From the NCBI GenBank assembly GCA_964472095.1, contig CAYYIV010000003.1, positions 124,001 through 188,000 on the forward strand: a DNA stretch of 64,000 bases, read 5' to 3'. The stretch's first letter is position 1, and each line of letters starts with the position of its first letter. Shown here piece after piece: positions 33,942-42,151 of this stretch. Under the pieces are notes generated by a model that made no database searches, was not told where the DNA came from, and saw only the letters and a program-made list of their open reading frames with translations. The position numbers were made by a program, and so were the translations under genes. The stretch is from Pelagibius sp964472095 (lineage in GTDB: Bacteria > Pseudomonadota > Alphaproteobacteria > Kiloniellales > Kiloniellaceae).

Positions 33942-34919
33942 TCACGAACGCGGTGATGTCTCGCGCGATTTGCGCTTTGTATCACCAGGAAGCTTGTTCT
34001 GGAGGTGGTAGAAGTTGACTTGTACGAGGCGCTTCAGTTCCATCAGCTCGAAGTAGCGCTTCTCAAGAGGGGACAGAGTTGGTCGTTCGGCCAGCACCGG
34101 GTAGCCGTGCTTCGCAAGCATGTCGCCTGCCAGAGCTTCGAACACCCGCCGGTCATTTGCGGAGAGACGGTCCGGCCATTTGTTGAAGTTGCCCTTCTTC
34201 GGGTTGCTCCGGGCCTCCGCGAGGGCCGCGGCCCGCTTCTCCGGTGCCAGCGTTACGCCAAGAAAGCCTTCGATCCGATCGATGGCATCGCCGGGTGAAA
34301 GCAGGATGTCCTCGTAGCGCAGAAGGAGGAACCGTCCGGGGCCGCAGCGTTGCTGAAAGCTTTCGATGGCGGTCAAGGCCTGATGCCAGCGCCTTGCAGC
34401 GGCGTAGGCCGAGTGGCGTCCCCAAGGGATCCCCTGCAGGGACAGGAAGACATCCCGGCCATCGCGCAGGATGGCGATGTACCTGGCTTGCGCCGGGAAC
34501 AGGTTGTTCAGCAAGGCAAGATGGGTCCAATAACCGGGATTCTTGTTGCCGACGCGACTCTTGCCTTGGAGGTCGGCAATGCACTGAAAAACACTGTAGA
34601 CGACGCCGGCAAAACTCGGCTCAGGGAGCCGAGCCAGGATCTCTGTGGGGCTGACGTCAAGGCAATTGGCGTCACGATACTTCTTGCGCATGATCTCGAG
34701 CATCGGGCAGCGCGAGACATCCTCCACGAGACGCTCCAGGTTTTCCGTCCTGGAGAGATCGCCATAGCGCGCCAGCCGGCGGTGGAAGGGCTCGATGAAG
34801 GTGCCTTCCGGGCCCATGCCATAGTCAAACCAGCGATCGAGGAAATTGTTCAAGAAGGTGGTTCCGCTGCGCGCGGGTCCCAAGACGAACAGGATCTCCT
34901 TCTCGGCTAAAGTAGTCAT
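33942..34919 (-). CDS. Sulfotransferase family protein
   Basis: A 325-residue PAPS-dependent sulfotransferase-like protein. The 5'-phosphosulfate loop is VLGPARSGTTFLNNFLDRW at about residues 12-30. The 3'-phosphate-binding element is ARYIAILRDGRDVFLSLQG near 155-170. A late basic stretch (RSNPKKGNFNKW) fits the family's C-terminal PAPS contact. It starts 8 bases after the end of the asparagine-synthetase gene upstream, so the two are one transcript. It is the first of five sulfotransferase-like genes in the window. Acceptor sugar unknown. Confidence 0.9.
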   Translation of the reverse strand: MTTLAEKEILFVLGPARSGTTFLNNFLDRWFDYGMGPEGTFIEPFHRRLARYGDLSRTENLERLVEDVSRCPMLEIMRKKYRDANCLDVSPTEILARLPEPSFAGVVYSVFQCIADLQGKSRVGNKNPGYWTHLALLNNLFPAQARYIAILRDGRDVFLSLQGIPWGRHSAYAAARRWHQALTAIESFQQRCGPGRFLLLRYEDILLSPGDAIDRIEGFLGVTLAPEKRAAALAEARSNPKKGNFNKWPDRLSANDRRVFEALAGDMLAKHGYPVLAERPTLSPLEKRYFELMELKRLVQVNFYHLQNKLPGDTKRKSRETSPRS

Positions 34920-34927
34920 CGACTGGT

Positions 34928-36856
34928 CTATCCCTGATGAACTCGTTCAGCTGCAGCGTGATCCGGAGGGCGGAGGACATCGAGTGTCGAACCGTTTGCC
35001 GGGATGGTACGCGAAGCCATCCAGGTTTCGAGCACGGCGAGATCCCAGACGATACCAGCGTGCGTTCCGGGCCTTCCCTGGCGCACCTCGTCAACCATAT
35101 GGTCCAGGAAATGAGAATCAAAGAAGGCGCGGCACTTCAGATCCGTCAGGGCATCACAGAAGAAATCGGCCAGTGCCGGCATTTCGGCGATGTACTGGAA
35201 CATCGGAAGACCAAATCCCATCTTGGGTTTGTCGAGGATCGCCCGGGGCAGGAACCCGGCCAGCGCATCCTTGTAGAATTGCCGGATTTTTCCGTCCTCG
35301 GTCAGAGCGCTCGCCGGGAGCGTGGCGGAGAAGTCGGCGAGATCGTCGTCAAGCATCGGAAATCGAACCCGGATGCCGGCGGTCGTGCAGCTGGTCAGCA
35401 CCTTGCGCAGATCGCTGTCGGCCAGGGTCAGTTGCAGATCGAGGTGCATCATCTTCTGGATCTTGGCATCGCCTGAGGCGGCGTCATAAATCGCTTCGGC
35501 AAAGCGTCTCGGCCCCTCCGGATCGATGGCAGCAAGTGCCTCTGCGCTGAAGACCTGGCTTACCGGCGTGAAAGCAAAGGCGTTGTGGCTCGTCATCCGA
35601 TGGGCGACCGATCGTCTGGCCAGCTCGACATAGTTGGAGGCTTGCCGAAGCAGCGGGATCCTATGCCGCCAGGGCGTATGTGCGAGTACCGGCTCAAGCA
35701 GGTTGCGGACCATGCCCGGCAGCATCCGGTAGTGGTCGAAAATACCGTCCTTCAGATAGCGTGTGTTGCCGCCGAAGAGCTCATCGCCGCCGTCGCCGGC
35801 CAGCATCACGTCGTCCCCGGCCTCCTTGCTCACACGGGCGCAATAGTAGCAGGGCACCACCGACGAATTGGAGTAGGGCTCGTCGAAGGCGGCTGAGAGC
35901 TTGGGCAGTACCGCCAGCACCTCTTGCGGGCCGACCATGAAGATCTCGTGCTTCAGGCCGAAATGGCGGGCGGCGATTTCGGCATACTCCGTCTCGTCGA
36001 ACTCGGCATGTTGAAAGGCGATGGTCACGCAGCGCCCCTTGCCGGCGTTCGCCTTGGCGAGGAAGCCCGCCACGGCGCTGCTGTCGAGGCCACCACTCAA
36101 GAAGCTGGTGGTCTTGTCCGCGTTCTCGCCCTCCAGGCAGCGGGCGACGGCATGCTCGAGCCGCTCGCGCAGCGCTTCGTGTTGCTCAGCCTTCGACGCT
36201 TCGGAGGTGCGGCGATAGTCCAGCTGGGAGTAGCGCCAGCGGCGCAGGCTGCCCTCTGAGAAAAGAAGCGCCTCTCCCGGACACAGCTTGCTTTGCCCTT
36301 CGTATATCGTCCCGGGCGCTGCCACGCGATCGATGAAGAAGAGATACTGATAGAGCGTCTGGGGAGAGATCGTGGCGCTCGTTCCCGGATAGGCCCGCAG
36401 CGAGTCGACCGAGGTCGAGAAGACGAAGTGGCCGGCCCGTGGCGTTGCCAGGCAGAGACGATAGATGCCGAAGCGGTCGATGGCGCAAAACGCCCGGCCC
36501 CGGGCGGGCTCCAGGATAGCAAAGGAGAAATGTCCGAAGAGCCGGTCCAGAAGGTCGCAGCCATGACGCCGGTAGGCCTCCAGCAGGGCGGCGGCATGAC
36601 CCTGCTCAGCGGCCAGGCGTGCAAGCTCCGCATCCGCCCAGCGGGGATAGCCGACAACCACGGCACAGAGGCCGACCTCTTCGCGCCAATCACTCTCTGC
36701 GGGATCGCCGCGCAGTGCCATGCCGGCGCCGGGGCGCAGCATGTTGGCCGACTGGGCTGCCGATGTAGCCGACAACGCCGCAGCCATCCTCTCCAACAGG
36801 ACAGGCGCTGCATCGACGCTTCCTTCTCGTGCCAGCCATCCGCAAAATCCGCTCAT
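34928..36856 (-). CDS. Asparagine synthetase family protein with Ser replacing Cys2
   Basis: A 642-residue AsnB-type enzyme. The protein begins MSGFCGWL, where glutamine-dependent members begin MCGI, so the catalytic Cys2 is Ser; the nearest cysteine is residue 5. The glutaminase-like domain is otherwise recognisable (LFGHFSFAILEPARGRAFCAIDRFG). The synthetase domain has TSFLSGGLDSSAVAGFL (pyrophosphatase loop), GDGGDELFGGNTRY and the C-terminal KPKMGFGLPM. XrtA loci commonly carry an asparagine-synthetase-like amidotransferase, and this may be that component. It is expected to adenylate a carboxylate and form an amide. It is co-transcribed with the following sulfotransferase. Confidence 0.85.
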   Translation of the reverse strand: MSGFCGWLAREGSVDAAPVLLERMAAALSATSAAQSANMLRPGAGMALRGDPAESDWREEVGLCAVVVGYPRWADAELARLAAEQGHAAALLEAYRRHGCDLLDRLFGHFSFAILEPARGRAFCAIDRFGIYRLCLATPRAGHFVFSTSVDSLRAYPGTSATISPQTLYQYLFFIDRVAAPGTIYEGQSKLCPGEALLFSEGSLRRWRYSQLDYRRTSEASKAEQHEALRERLEHAVARCLEGENADKTTSFLSGGLDSSAVAGFLAKANAGKGRCVTIAFQHAEFDETEYAEIAARHFGLKHEIFMVGPQEVLAVLPKLSAAFDEPYSNSSVVPCYYCARVSKEAGDDVMLAGDGGDELFGGNTRYLKDGIFDHYRMLPGMVRNLLEPVLAHTPWRHRIPLLRQASNYVELARRSVAHRMTSHNAFAFTPVSQVFSAEALAAIDPEGPRRFAEAIYDAASGDAKIQKMMHLDLQLTLADSDLRKVLTSCTTAGIRVRFPMLDDDLADFSATLPASALTEDGKIRQFYKDALAGFLPRAILDKPKMGFGLPMFQYIAEMPALADFFCDALTDLKCRAFFDSHFLDHMVDEVRQGRPGTHAGIVWDLAVLETWMASRTIPANGSTLDVLRPPDHAAAERVHQG

Positions 36857-36982
36857 ACTCAGCCTGAAAACCCCTGTAAGCCCGTCATGCCTCTACTGGG
36901 CGCTCGCCTTCGCCGGATACGGCTTGCTACCGCCGAGAGGGTCAGGAAAGGCGACCAGAACCGCTACCGCTGCATGGTGCAG

Positions 36983-37006
36983 AACGGGGGGAACGCTACC
37001 CCCGTT
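36983..37006 (-). terminator. Stem-loop between the DegT and asparagine synthetase genes
   Basis: AACGGGGG (36983-36990) pairs with CCCCCGTT (36999-37006) around an 8-nt loop; the alternative pairing GGGAACG/CGTTCCC is also possible. No U-tract follows on the minus strand. It may terminate or attenuate transcription between the DegT gene and the asparagine-synthetase gene. Confidence 0.4.
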
Positions 37007-37078
37007 CCCTGCCGCGTTCAACACGTCCCTTGGGCCCCTTTCACCTGGGGGAACGGGGGCCTGCCGCAGTCCACCGGG

Positions 37079-38377
37079 CTAGCCTTCGGCGCCGGGCCGG
37101 CAGATGTCGCAGAGTTGCTCCACCATCCAATGGATTTCGTCGTCCTGCAAGTTCTGGTGGCAAGGGAGCTGGAGCCCGTGATGCGACAGGTCGCTGCTGA
37201 CCGGGCAGAGTTGCTCGTCGAGATCTACAGAGAGAAACTGGCCGAACCTCTGCATGGGCACGGCCCGGTCTTCGAGGTTGGCAAAGATCCGGCGGAGGGC
37301 CGGAATCCGCAGCGGCACCATATAGGGCACCACGCCCGGCTCGAGGCGCGGCTTGAGAAGGACGATGCCCGGGCGGCCGCCAAGCAGCCGACAGATCGTT
37401 TCATAGTTGCGGCGTCGCTGGGTCACGATGCGGTCCGGCTCGCTGGCCCCTAGCGTGCTCTTTGCGACCCTTCCGGCGGTGAACCCGAGGCTGGAGGCAT
37501 TGCCGCCCGCCTCTGCGAAGGCGCGCCCGCAGCCCAGCCGGCCGAGCAGCTTTGCCAAGGCGGCGGCCCCTGTCGTGACGGGCAGGAGGGGCCTCAGGCG
37601 GCCATAGTAGTGGGCGATCTGAAGTTCGCGGACCAGCGCTTGAAGATCGGCAAGCGGACCTTGTTCGGCGAGGCTTTCCAGCGGCAGGCGATGCCGGCCT
37701 GAGACCAGGACTCCGCCGCCGCGCAGCGGGAAAAACTTGGGCAGGCTGCCGATCGCGAAATCGCCGAAGGAACCGAGGCTTTCGCCCTGCCTGGCGCCGA
37801 AGAAGCTGTGGGCGCAGTCTTCGATCAAGGTCAGCCCGAAATGGTCGCAGAGGCCTCGGAGTCTCGGGCCGTCCTGCGGAAACCCAAAGTAATGCACGAT
37901 GACCAGCGCCTTGCAGCTGCGGTCAAGCCGTGCTTCCAGATCGGCAAAGTCGATGCTCAGATCCTGATGGAGCCTGTAGAAAAGGGGCTTGAGGCCCAGC
38001 CATTCCAGCGGCTCGATCATGGCCAGACAGTGATAGGCCGGCAGCAGAACCCGGTCGCCCGGCTTCAGCCCCGCTGCCTTGAAGGCCCAGCCCAGGGCCG
38101 TCTTCCCGGCGGTTGTGAAGAATGGCTGACCAAGGGCGAGAAGTCCCTCCTGTGGCAAAGGCCTTTCCGCCGTATGGGCGCGCCCCAGCAGCCGGAGATC
38201 GGTGATCACCGGATAGGCAGGGGCTTCGGGCCAGGGGATCAGCCTGCCTTCGGCCGGCCGGTTGGGTCCTTGCTGTTCGACTGTTATGGAGCGTGTCTGC
38301 AGCGGCCTTCGGCGGGGCACTGGGCCAAGGGGAGGGCGACGAGGCGGCAAGGAGTACTCCAGGAGGCGGGCCGGCAA
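37079..38377 (-). CDS. DegT/DnrJ/EryC1/StrS-family aminotransferase-like protein
   Basis: A 432-residue PLP-dependent enzyme related to sugar aminotransferases. Features: FTTAGKTALGWAFKAAGLKPGDRVLLPAYHCLAMIEP, an ALVIVHYFGFPQD strand, LIEDCAHSFFG (PLP-contacting Asp) and AIGSLPKFFPLRGGGVLVS, with the Schiff-base Lys in SLPKFF. These enzymes aminate keto-sugars on nucleotide carriers, giving amino-sugars. The N-terminal ~35 residues are Arg/Pro-rich and unlike the family, so the true start may be further in. It precedes the asparagine-synthetase and sulfotransferase genes on the same strand. Confidence 0.85.
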   Translation of the reverse strand: MPARLLEYSLPPRRPPLGPVPRRRPLQTRSITVEQQGPNRPAEGRLIPWPEAPAYPVITDLRLLGRAHTAERPLPQEGLLALGQPFFTTAGKTALGWAFKAAGLKPGDRVLLPAYHCLAMIEPLEWLGLKPLFYRLHQDLSIDFADLEARLDRSCKALVIVHYFGFPQDGPRLRGLCDHFGLTLIEDCAHSFFGARQGESLGSFGDFAIGSLPKFFPLRGGGVLVSGRHRLPLESLAEQGPLADLQALVRELQIAHYYGRLRPLLPVTTGAAALAKLLGRLGCGRAFAEAGGNASSLGFTAGRVAKSTLGASEPDRIVTQRRRNYETICRLLGGRPGIVLLKPRLEPGVVPYMVPLRIPALRRIFANLEDRAVPMQRFGQFLSVDLDEQLCPVSSDLSHHGLQLPCHQNLQDDEIHWMVEQLCDICRPGAEG

Positions 38378-38645
38378 GCTGCGCGGGCGATCCGGCGAAG
38401 ACTAGCAATAAAAGCAGCAAAGGCGGAAGATTGGTTGGTTCGAATCGGTATCGGTATTGTGTTGACACTAGAAGGCTTCCGGTTTGCGATCCGCGGGCCC
38501 GCGCGCGGGAACACGGCAACGGCGCAGGCGCGCCGTTCGGCGGCATTCGCTCGGAGGGCGGCGCGGGATCGGTGTCTGGGCTACGCCTTGAGCCCGGTGG
38601 GACTGTCGAAGGTGCGCGCGAAAGCAGTGGGAGCAGGGAGCCCCG

Positions 38646-39743
38646 ATGGAAGTGAGACGCTATGCCGGCCTCGAGGCGCTGCCGGACCGGTATGAAGCCC
38701 TTTTCCAGGTTGCAGAGAAGGAAAGCTTTTTCAACGGCGCCCTTTGGTATCAGGCCCTGCTTGCCACCGCCTTTTCACCGGGTGACGAACCGCACCTCTA
38801 CGGATTGGAAGAAAGAGGCAGCGGTCGTCCCCTCGCTCTGCTGCCGGCCATCAGGTCGCGACAAAATCACGGGCCCATCGGTGCACGAACTCTGAGTGGC
38901 TGCCATTCCGTCTATTCCACGGCGTTTTCGCCGTTGCTCTCCGCCGGCTTGGTGGAGCGCAAAGTGGCAATCGAGGCTCTGGTCGGCGCACTTGCCGGTG
39001 ATCGGCCACGCTGGGATGTCGTCTCGCTTCGGCTGCTGGACCGGGAATCAGATGTCTTCGGATTTCTACTCGAAGCCTTGGATCGCTGCGGGATGGCCTC
39101 GGAGCCCTATTTCCAGTTTGGAAACTGGTACGAAGAGATTGCAGGACGCTCCTTCGATCAGTATCTGGCCTCCCGCGGCAAGAGCATCAGGAAGACCGTC
39201 GCCCGGGCGGTGCGCCACTTCGACGACCGGGCAGACGGGCGCTATGAGATGTTTGCCGGGGAGGGGGTAGCCGACAGGGCGATTGCCGCTTTCAACGAAG
39301 TCTACGGCGCGAGCTGGAAATCAGAAGAAAGCCATCCTGAATTCATCGACCGGCTGATACGGGATTGCGCTGAGCAGGGGACGCTGCGTTTGGCGAACCT
39401 CTATATCGAAGATCGGCCGGTCGCGACTTGGCTCGTCATCATTGCCCATGGCACAGCAATGCTCCTGAAAACCGCTTATGACGCCAATCTGCCCAGCAGC
39501 CTATCTGTCGGCGGCGTGCTCACCTACAAGGTCATGAAGCATCTTATCGACACCGACGGAGCCGCCCTTATCGACTTCGGCATTGGCGATGAAGAGTACA
39601 AGTCCAAGTGGATGTCGAGCCGGCGCGAGCGCTGGGGCATCATGGCCTACAACCGCCGCACGCCAAGAGGCGCCCTGCTCGGCGCCATGATGCGAGGGCG
39701 GACCTGGATGCGCGGCATTCTGCGCCGGGACGCTGCATCGTAG
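38646..39743 (+). CDS. GNAT/FemAB-like acyltransferase (BioF2-type, PF13480-like)
   Basis: A 365-residue cytoplasmic protein with a double GNAT-like fold. FFNGALWYQALLATAF near the N-terminus, SIRKTVARAVRHFDDR in the middle, and the C-terminal half LRLANLYIEDRPVATWLVII followed by LIDFGIGDEEYKSKWM match CelD/BcsL or FemAB-like acetyltransferases of exopolysaccharide loci (the LDFGxGDxxYKxxW pattern). Members transfer acetyl, acyl or, for FemAB proper, aminoacyl groups from tRNA. Which donor applies here cannot be told from sequence alone. The degraded acyltransferase starts immediately at its 3' end. Confidence 0.85.
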   Translation: MEVRRYAGLEALPDRYEALFQVAEKESFFNGALWYQALLATAFSPGDEPHLYGLEERGSGRPLALLPAIRSRQNHGPIGARTLSGCHSVYSTAFSPLLSAGLVERKVAIEALVGALAGDRPRWDVVSLRLLDRESDVFGFLLEALDRCGMASEPYFQFGNWYEEIAGRSFDQYLASRGKSIRKTVARAVRHFDDRADGRYEMFAGEGVADRAIAAFNEVYGASWKSEESHPEFIDRLIRDCAEQGTLRLANLYIEDRPVATWLVIIAHGTAMLLKTAYDANLPSSLSVGGVLTYKVMKHLIDTDGAALIDFGIGDEEYKSKWMSSRRERWGIMAYNRRTPRGALLGAMMRGRTWMRGILRRDAAS

Positions 39744-40110
39744 CGGTGCCGACCATGACCTGGCCTGGGCCCTGCTGCTGCTTTCCCTGCTGGGGTTGGG
39801 TGCCTACATAACAATGGAACATTGCAGGCAGGGGTGAAGAGTTCACCCTTTCATTGTTCGGCGCCGAGTTGTCCCGCGAGCTCGTGTCGAGCAAGCGCTT
39901 CCTGTCAGACTATTTCGGGCGCTCGCAGGCTCTACTTTTACGCTCTACTTGCTGCATCGCCCGCTGATTCTGTTTTACTTTGCCGTCTTCCAGGTTGAGA
40001 CCGTCGGCCCTGATCTCTATGTGATTTTCCTGGTGCTGATCGTGGGTACGACCTATGTGATATCTCTCTTTACGGAGCAAAAGAAGCACGTCCTCAAGCG
40101 CTGGATCATT
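39733..40110 (+). pseudogene. Remnant of an OafA-type acyltransferase 3, two frameshifts and 5' truncation
   Basis: Three reading frames in sequence give pieces of one membrane protein. 39733-39836 encodes DHDLAWALLLLSLLGLGAYI and then a TGA. About 39810-39940 in another frame gives FGAELSRELVSSKRFLSDYF. From about 39905 in a third frame comes ALAGSTFTLYLLHRPLILFY, the hallmark end of acyltransferase 3 (SFxLYLLHxPL), followed by a last membrane helix. The N-terminal membrane domain is missing. The last frame continues without a stop into the phosphatase. Sequencing errors could explain the frameshifts but not the missing 5' part. Confidence 0.65.
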
Positions 40111-40689
40111 GCCTTGTCTCGTGGGCCCGGAACGATACTGGATCGGCAATTCGGCACCTATCGCGGATTGGTGCGCCTGGTAATCGCCAACTGTCTCTGG
40201 TTCTTCGGACCCTATCGCCGCTACGGTCGGGTTGACTTCACCAAGGTTCAGCGCTTGGTGTTCGTCTGCCAGGGAAACGTCTGCCGCAGTCCCTTCGGGC
40301 ATCACCTGGCCCAAAAGCTTATCGAAAAGGTTCCTGTTTGCTCTTTGGGCCTGGGCACCGGTACCGGCCATCCGGCGGACGCGTTGGCCACGGAAGTTGC
40401 GAGCGACTTCGGAGTGGATCTTGCCGTTCACAAGTCCACTGCCGTGATCGACTTCGCCATTCGGCCGGGCGATCTCTTCCTGGTCATGGAGGACCGCCAC
40501 CTGCGGGTGCTGGCTCCACTGCTCCAGGGCCGCGATGTGCAGGTGGCTCTGCTGGGCCTATGGTGCCGTCCGCCTCTCGCCCTGATCTATGATCCGCACC
40601 GGTTGTCGCGAGACTACTTCACGACCTGCTTTCGCAGGATCAAGCAAGCGGTGGAAGCCATGCAACGCGCCTTGGATCAGCGCCCTTAA
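39949..40689 (+). CDS. Low-molecular-weight protein-tyrosine phosphatase domain, fused to acyltransferase tail
   Basis: A 246-residue frame whose C-terminal ~150 residues form a low-molecular-weight phosphatase: P-loop VFVCQGNVCRSPFG (C-x5-R-S, about 105-118) and the general-acid loop as DPHRLSRDYF near 205. The first ~60 residues are the two last membrane segments of a broken acyltransferase 3 (see overlapping entry), so the predicted TTG start at 39949 may not be the native one. GTG 40021 or an upstream start read through the remnant are alternatives. Such phosphatases in polysaccharide loci usually oppose a BY-kinase controlling chain length or export; no BY-kinase is in this window. Confidence 0.8.
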   Translation: MLHRPLILFYFAVFQVETVGPDLYVIFLVLIVGTTYVISLFTEQKKHVLKRWIIALSRGPGTILDRQFGTYRGLVRLVIANCLWFFGPYRRYGRVDFTKVQRLVFVCQGNVCRSPFGHHLAQKLIEKVPVCSLGLGTGTGHPADALATEVASDFGVDLAVHKSTAVIDFAIRPGDLFLVMEDRHLRVLAPLLQGRDVQVALLGLWCRPPLALIYDPHRLSRDYFTTCFRRIKQAVEAMQRALDQRP

Positions 40690-41099
40690 CGGTGAAGACG
40701 CGTCAATCGGGATGAAGCCTTAGCGCCTACGCCGTAGCTTGGTCAGGACGGAGGCGAGATCGGAGAAAGCGGTTTTGGATCCGATAGCAGGCGGTTACGG
40801 CGGGATAGTCCGCCGGTAGGTCGTGGGAGTCCTTGCGCTCCCCACAGGAGCCACCAGACCGGCGGTAAAGGGGAGGCCGGCGGCGACGGCGGCGCTATCG
40901 CTTTGGGGGTACCGGATCGCGAGGAATTTGATTTTGTCACCCGGGCGGGATTTCATATACTGAGTGGCAGCGGGGCGCAGATCGCCTTCCTCGGCGCGGC
41001 GGCAGGAAGGATCCAATCGACCCCTTTCCTGCGCAACGCCACATCGCAGATTTTTCTGGGATCGGGGCGTTCGTGCCCGGCGGATTGAGAGAAGACGGC
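40690..41099. other. Intergenic region with a possible decayed leftward gene end
   Basis: A 410-base region without an intact gene. On the minus strand two adjacent frames give protein-like pieces: GDKIKFLAIRYPQSDSAAVA (about 41000-40850), then, after an apparent frameshift, GERKDSHDLPADYPAVTACY and a basic C-terminus ending at a TAG near 40730. This could be a decayed gene tail, but GC-rich DNA readily gives open frames, so support is weak. A good sigma-70-like promoter in the other direction lies at 40934-40961. Confidence 0.25.
40934..40961 (+). promoter_or_regulatory. Sigma-70-like promoter of the lectin-like gene
   Basis: TTGTCA (40934-40939) and TATACT (40956-40961) are each one base from consensus, with a 16-base spacer. 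The next rightward gene starts about 140 bases downstream. The region is locally A/T-rich compared with its surroundings. Confidence 0.6.
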
Positions 41100-41729
41100 A
41101 TGAGAGAGGAGTGGAGGAGACGACAGGTGTGCACGACAGCTTCACGCTTGCGCTTCAATTTCCGCGGCCAATTCTCCAGGTTCGGGCAGGTGCTCGCGGC
41201 CGTCGCCTTGCTGCTGTTTTTCCTGGGAAGCGGGGAGCTCCAGGCGGCCGCCGGGCCGGAGTCACCTCCGGTCTATAACCCCGCCACCAAGAGCTACTTC
41301 CAGATGCTGAAGACCACCGGCCGTCACGGCAATTGGCCGGAGTCGCTGGAGCAGGCCTATGCCCAGACTTTCAAGGGCGTCCGGGGCCGGCTGGCGATAA
41401 TCGACACTCCGGAAACCCACGAGTTCTTTCTGCGGAACTTCGATGTCTCGCGGCCGACCTGGATCGGGCTGCGCTTCTGGTGCGAGTTCCGCATGCTGGA
41501 ATGGGTGGGCCTCAGGCCCTATTCGCCGAGCGATCCCGGCCGTTTCCACGCTTGGCATCCGCGGTGGTGGCATGGTGAGCGGCTTTGTCCGCCGAATGCT
41601 TCCGGGCCAGGTGCCTTCGTGGGCGTCTACTACCAGCCGATGAGCGAGCGGACCGCCCTCTGGCAGGCTGTCGGCAAGGGAAAGGGCTTCGGCCGACTCC
41701 TGGTCGAATACCCCACCGGCGAAGAATAG
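41100..41729 (+). CDS. Secreted C-type-lectin-like domain protein
   Basis: A 209-residue protein from ATG 41100 (GTG 41073 gives nine more). A basic N-terminus leads into one hydrophobic export segment (FGQVLAAVALLLFFLGSGELQAAAG). The mature part reads like a C-type lectin fold: GRLAIIDTPETHEFFLRNF, PTWIGLRFWCEFRMLEWVGL, a C-containing WHGERLCPPN loop, and a closing FGRLLVEYP strand. The WIGL and W-V/G-G/L signatures and a cysteine pair are in the expected order; the usual calcium-site EPN/QPD triplet is not evident. It may bind the polysaccharide or the cell surface. It stands alone upstream of the VWA/RTX gene. Confidence 0.7.
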   Translation: MREEWRRRQVCTTASRLRFNFRGQFSRFGQVLAAVALLLFFLGSGELQAAAGPESPPVYNPATKSYFQMLKTTGRHGNWPESLEQAYAQTFKGVRGRLAIIDTPETHEFFLRNFDVSRPTWIGLRFWCEFRMLEWVGLRPYSPSDPGRFHAWHPRWWHGERLCPPNASGPGAFVGVYYQPMSERTALWQAVGKGKGFGRLLVEYPTGEE

Positions 41730-42151
41730 CCCCAGGAAACGTCGAGGCTGCCTGACGAGGGCGCCGCTTCGGCGGCGTCATTCGCGCGCCGGCACCTTGC
41801 CGCCTAATCCATCCATACCTTGAAGTTGAAAGTGCCGCGCCGCGGGCGAGTCGCGCAGGCGAGGCGAAGACGCTATCAGAAATTCATCTGTCGGCTGAAT
41901 ATCAAGTTTTCGGGGATTTAGTTTTCGGGAATTTAGATGCGCTGTCGTTAAATTTATAGGTTAGGAATTCATTAATATATTACATATCTATGTAGTTTTC
42001 ACAACTTATTGCCTTGTTGCAATCATGATAAATGTCTCAAACTTGCCCTCACTTGGTTAAGGGCCGGTTGGGTGCTCACGTCTGGCGTGATTCTTACCGC
42101 CTCCGCCTGTCCTGACCCGCTCATTTCACCTGGCCACAGCGGAGAAAGAAT
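41730..42151 (+). other. A/T-rich upstream region of the VWA/RTX gene
   Basis: A 422-base region without a gene. It begins with the stem-loop at 41762-41777. From about 41880 to 42040 it becomes strikingly A/T-rich (ATTAATATATTACATATC), with a duplicated TTTAGTTTTCGGG element around 41905-41935. This looks like a promoter or silencer (H-NS/MucR-like) region for the large surface protein. GGAGAAAG just before 42152 is the ribosome site. Confidence 0.45.
41762..41777 (+). terminator. UUCG-tetraloop hairpin after the lectin-like gene
   Basis: CGCCGC-TTCG-GCGGCG is a perfect 6-bp stem closed by a UUCG tetraloop, 33 bases past the stop codon. No U-tract follows, so it may stabilise the 3' end rather than terminate transcription by itself. 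Confidence 0.5.
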
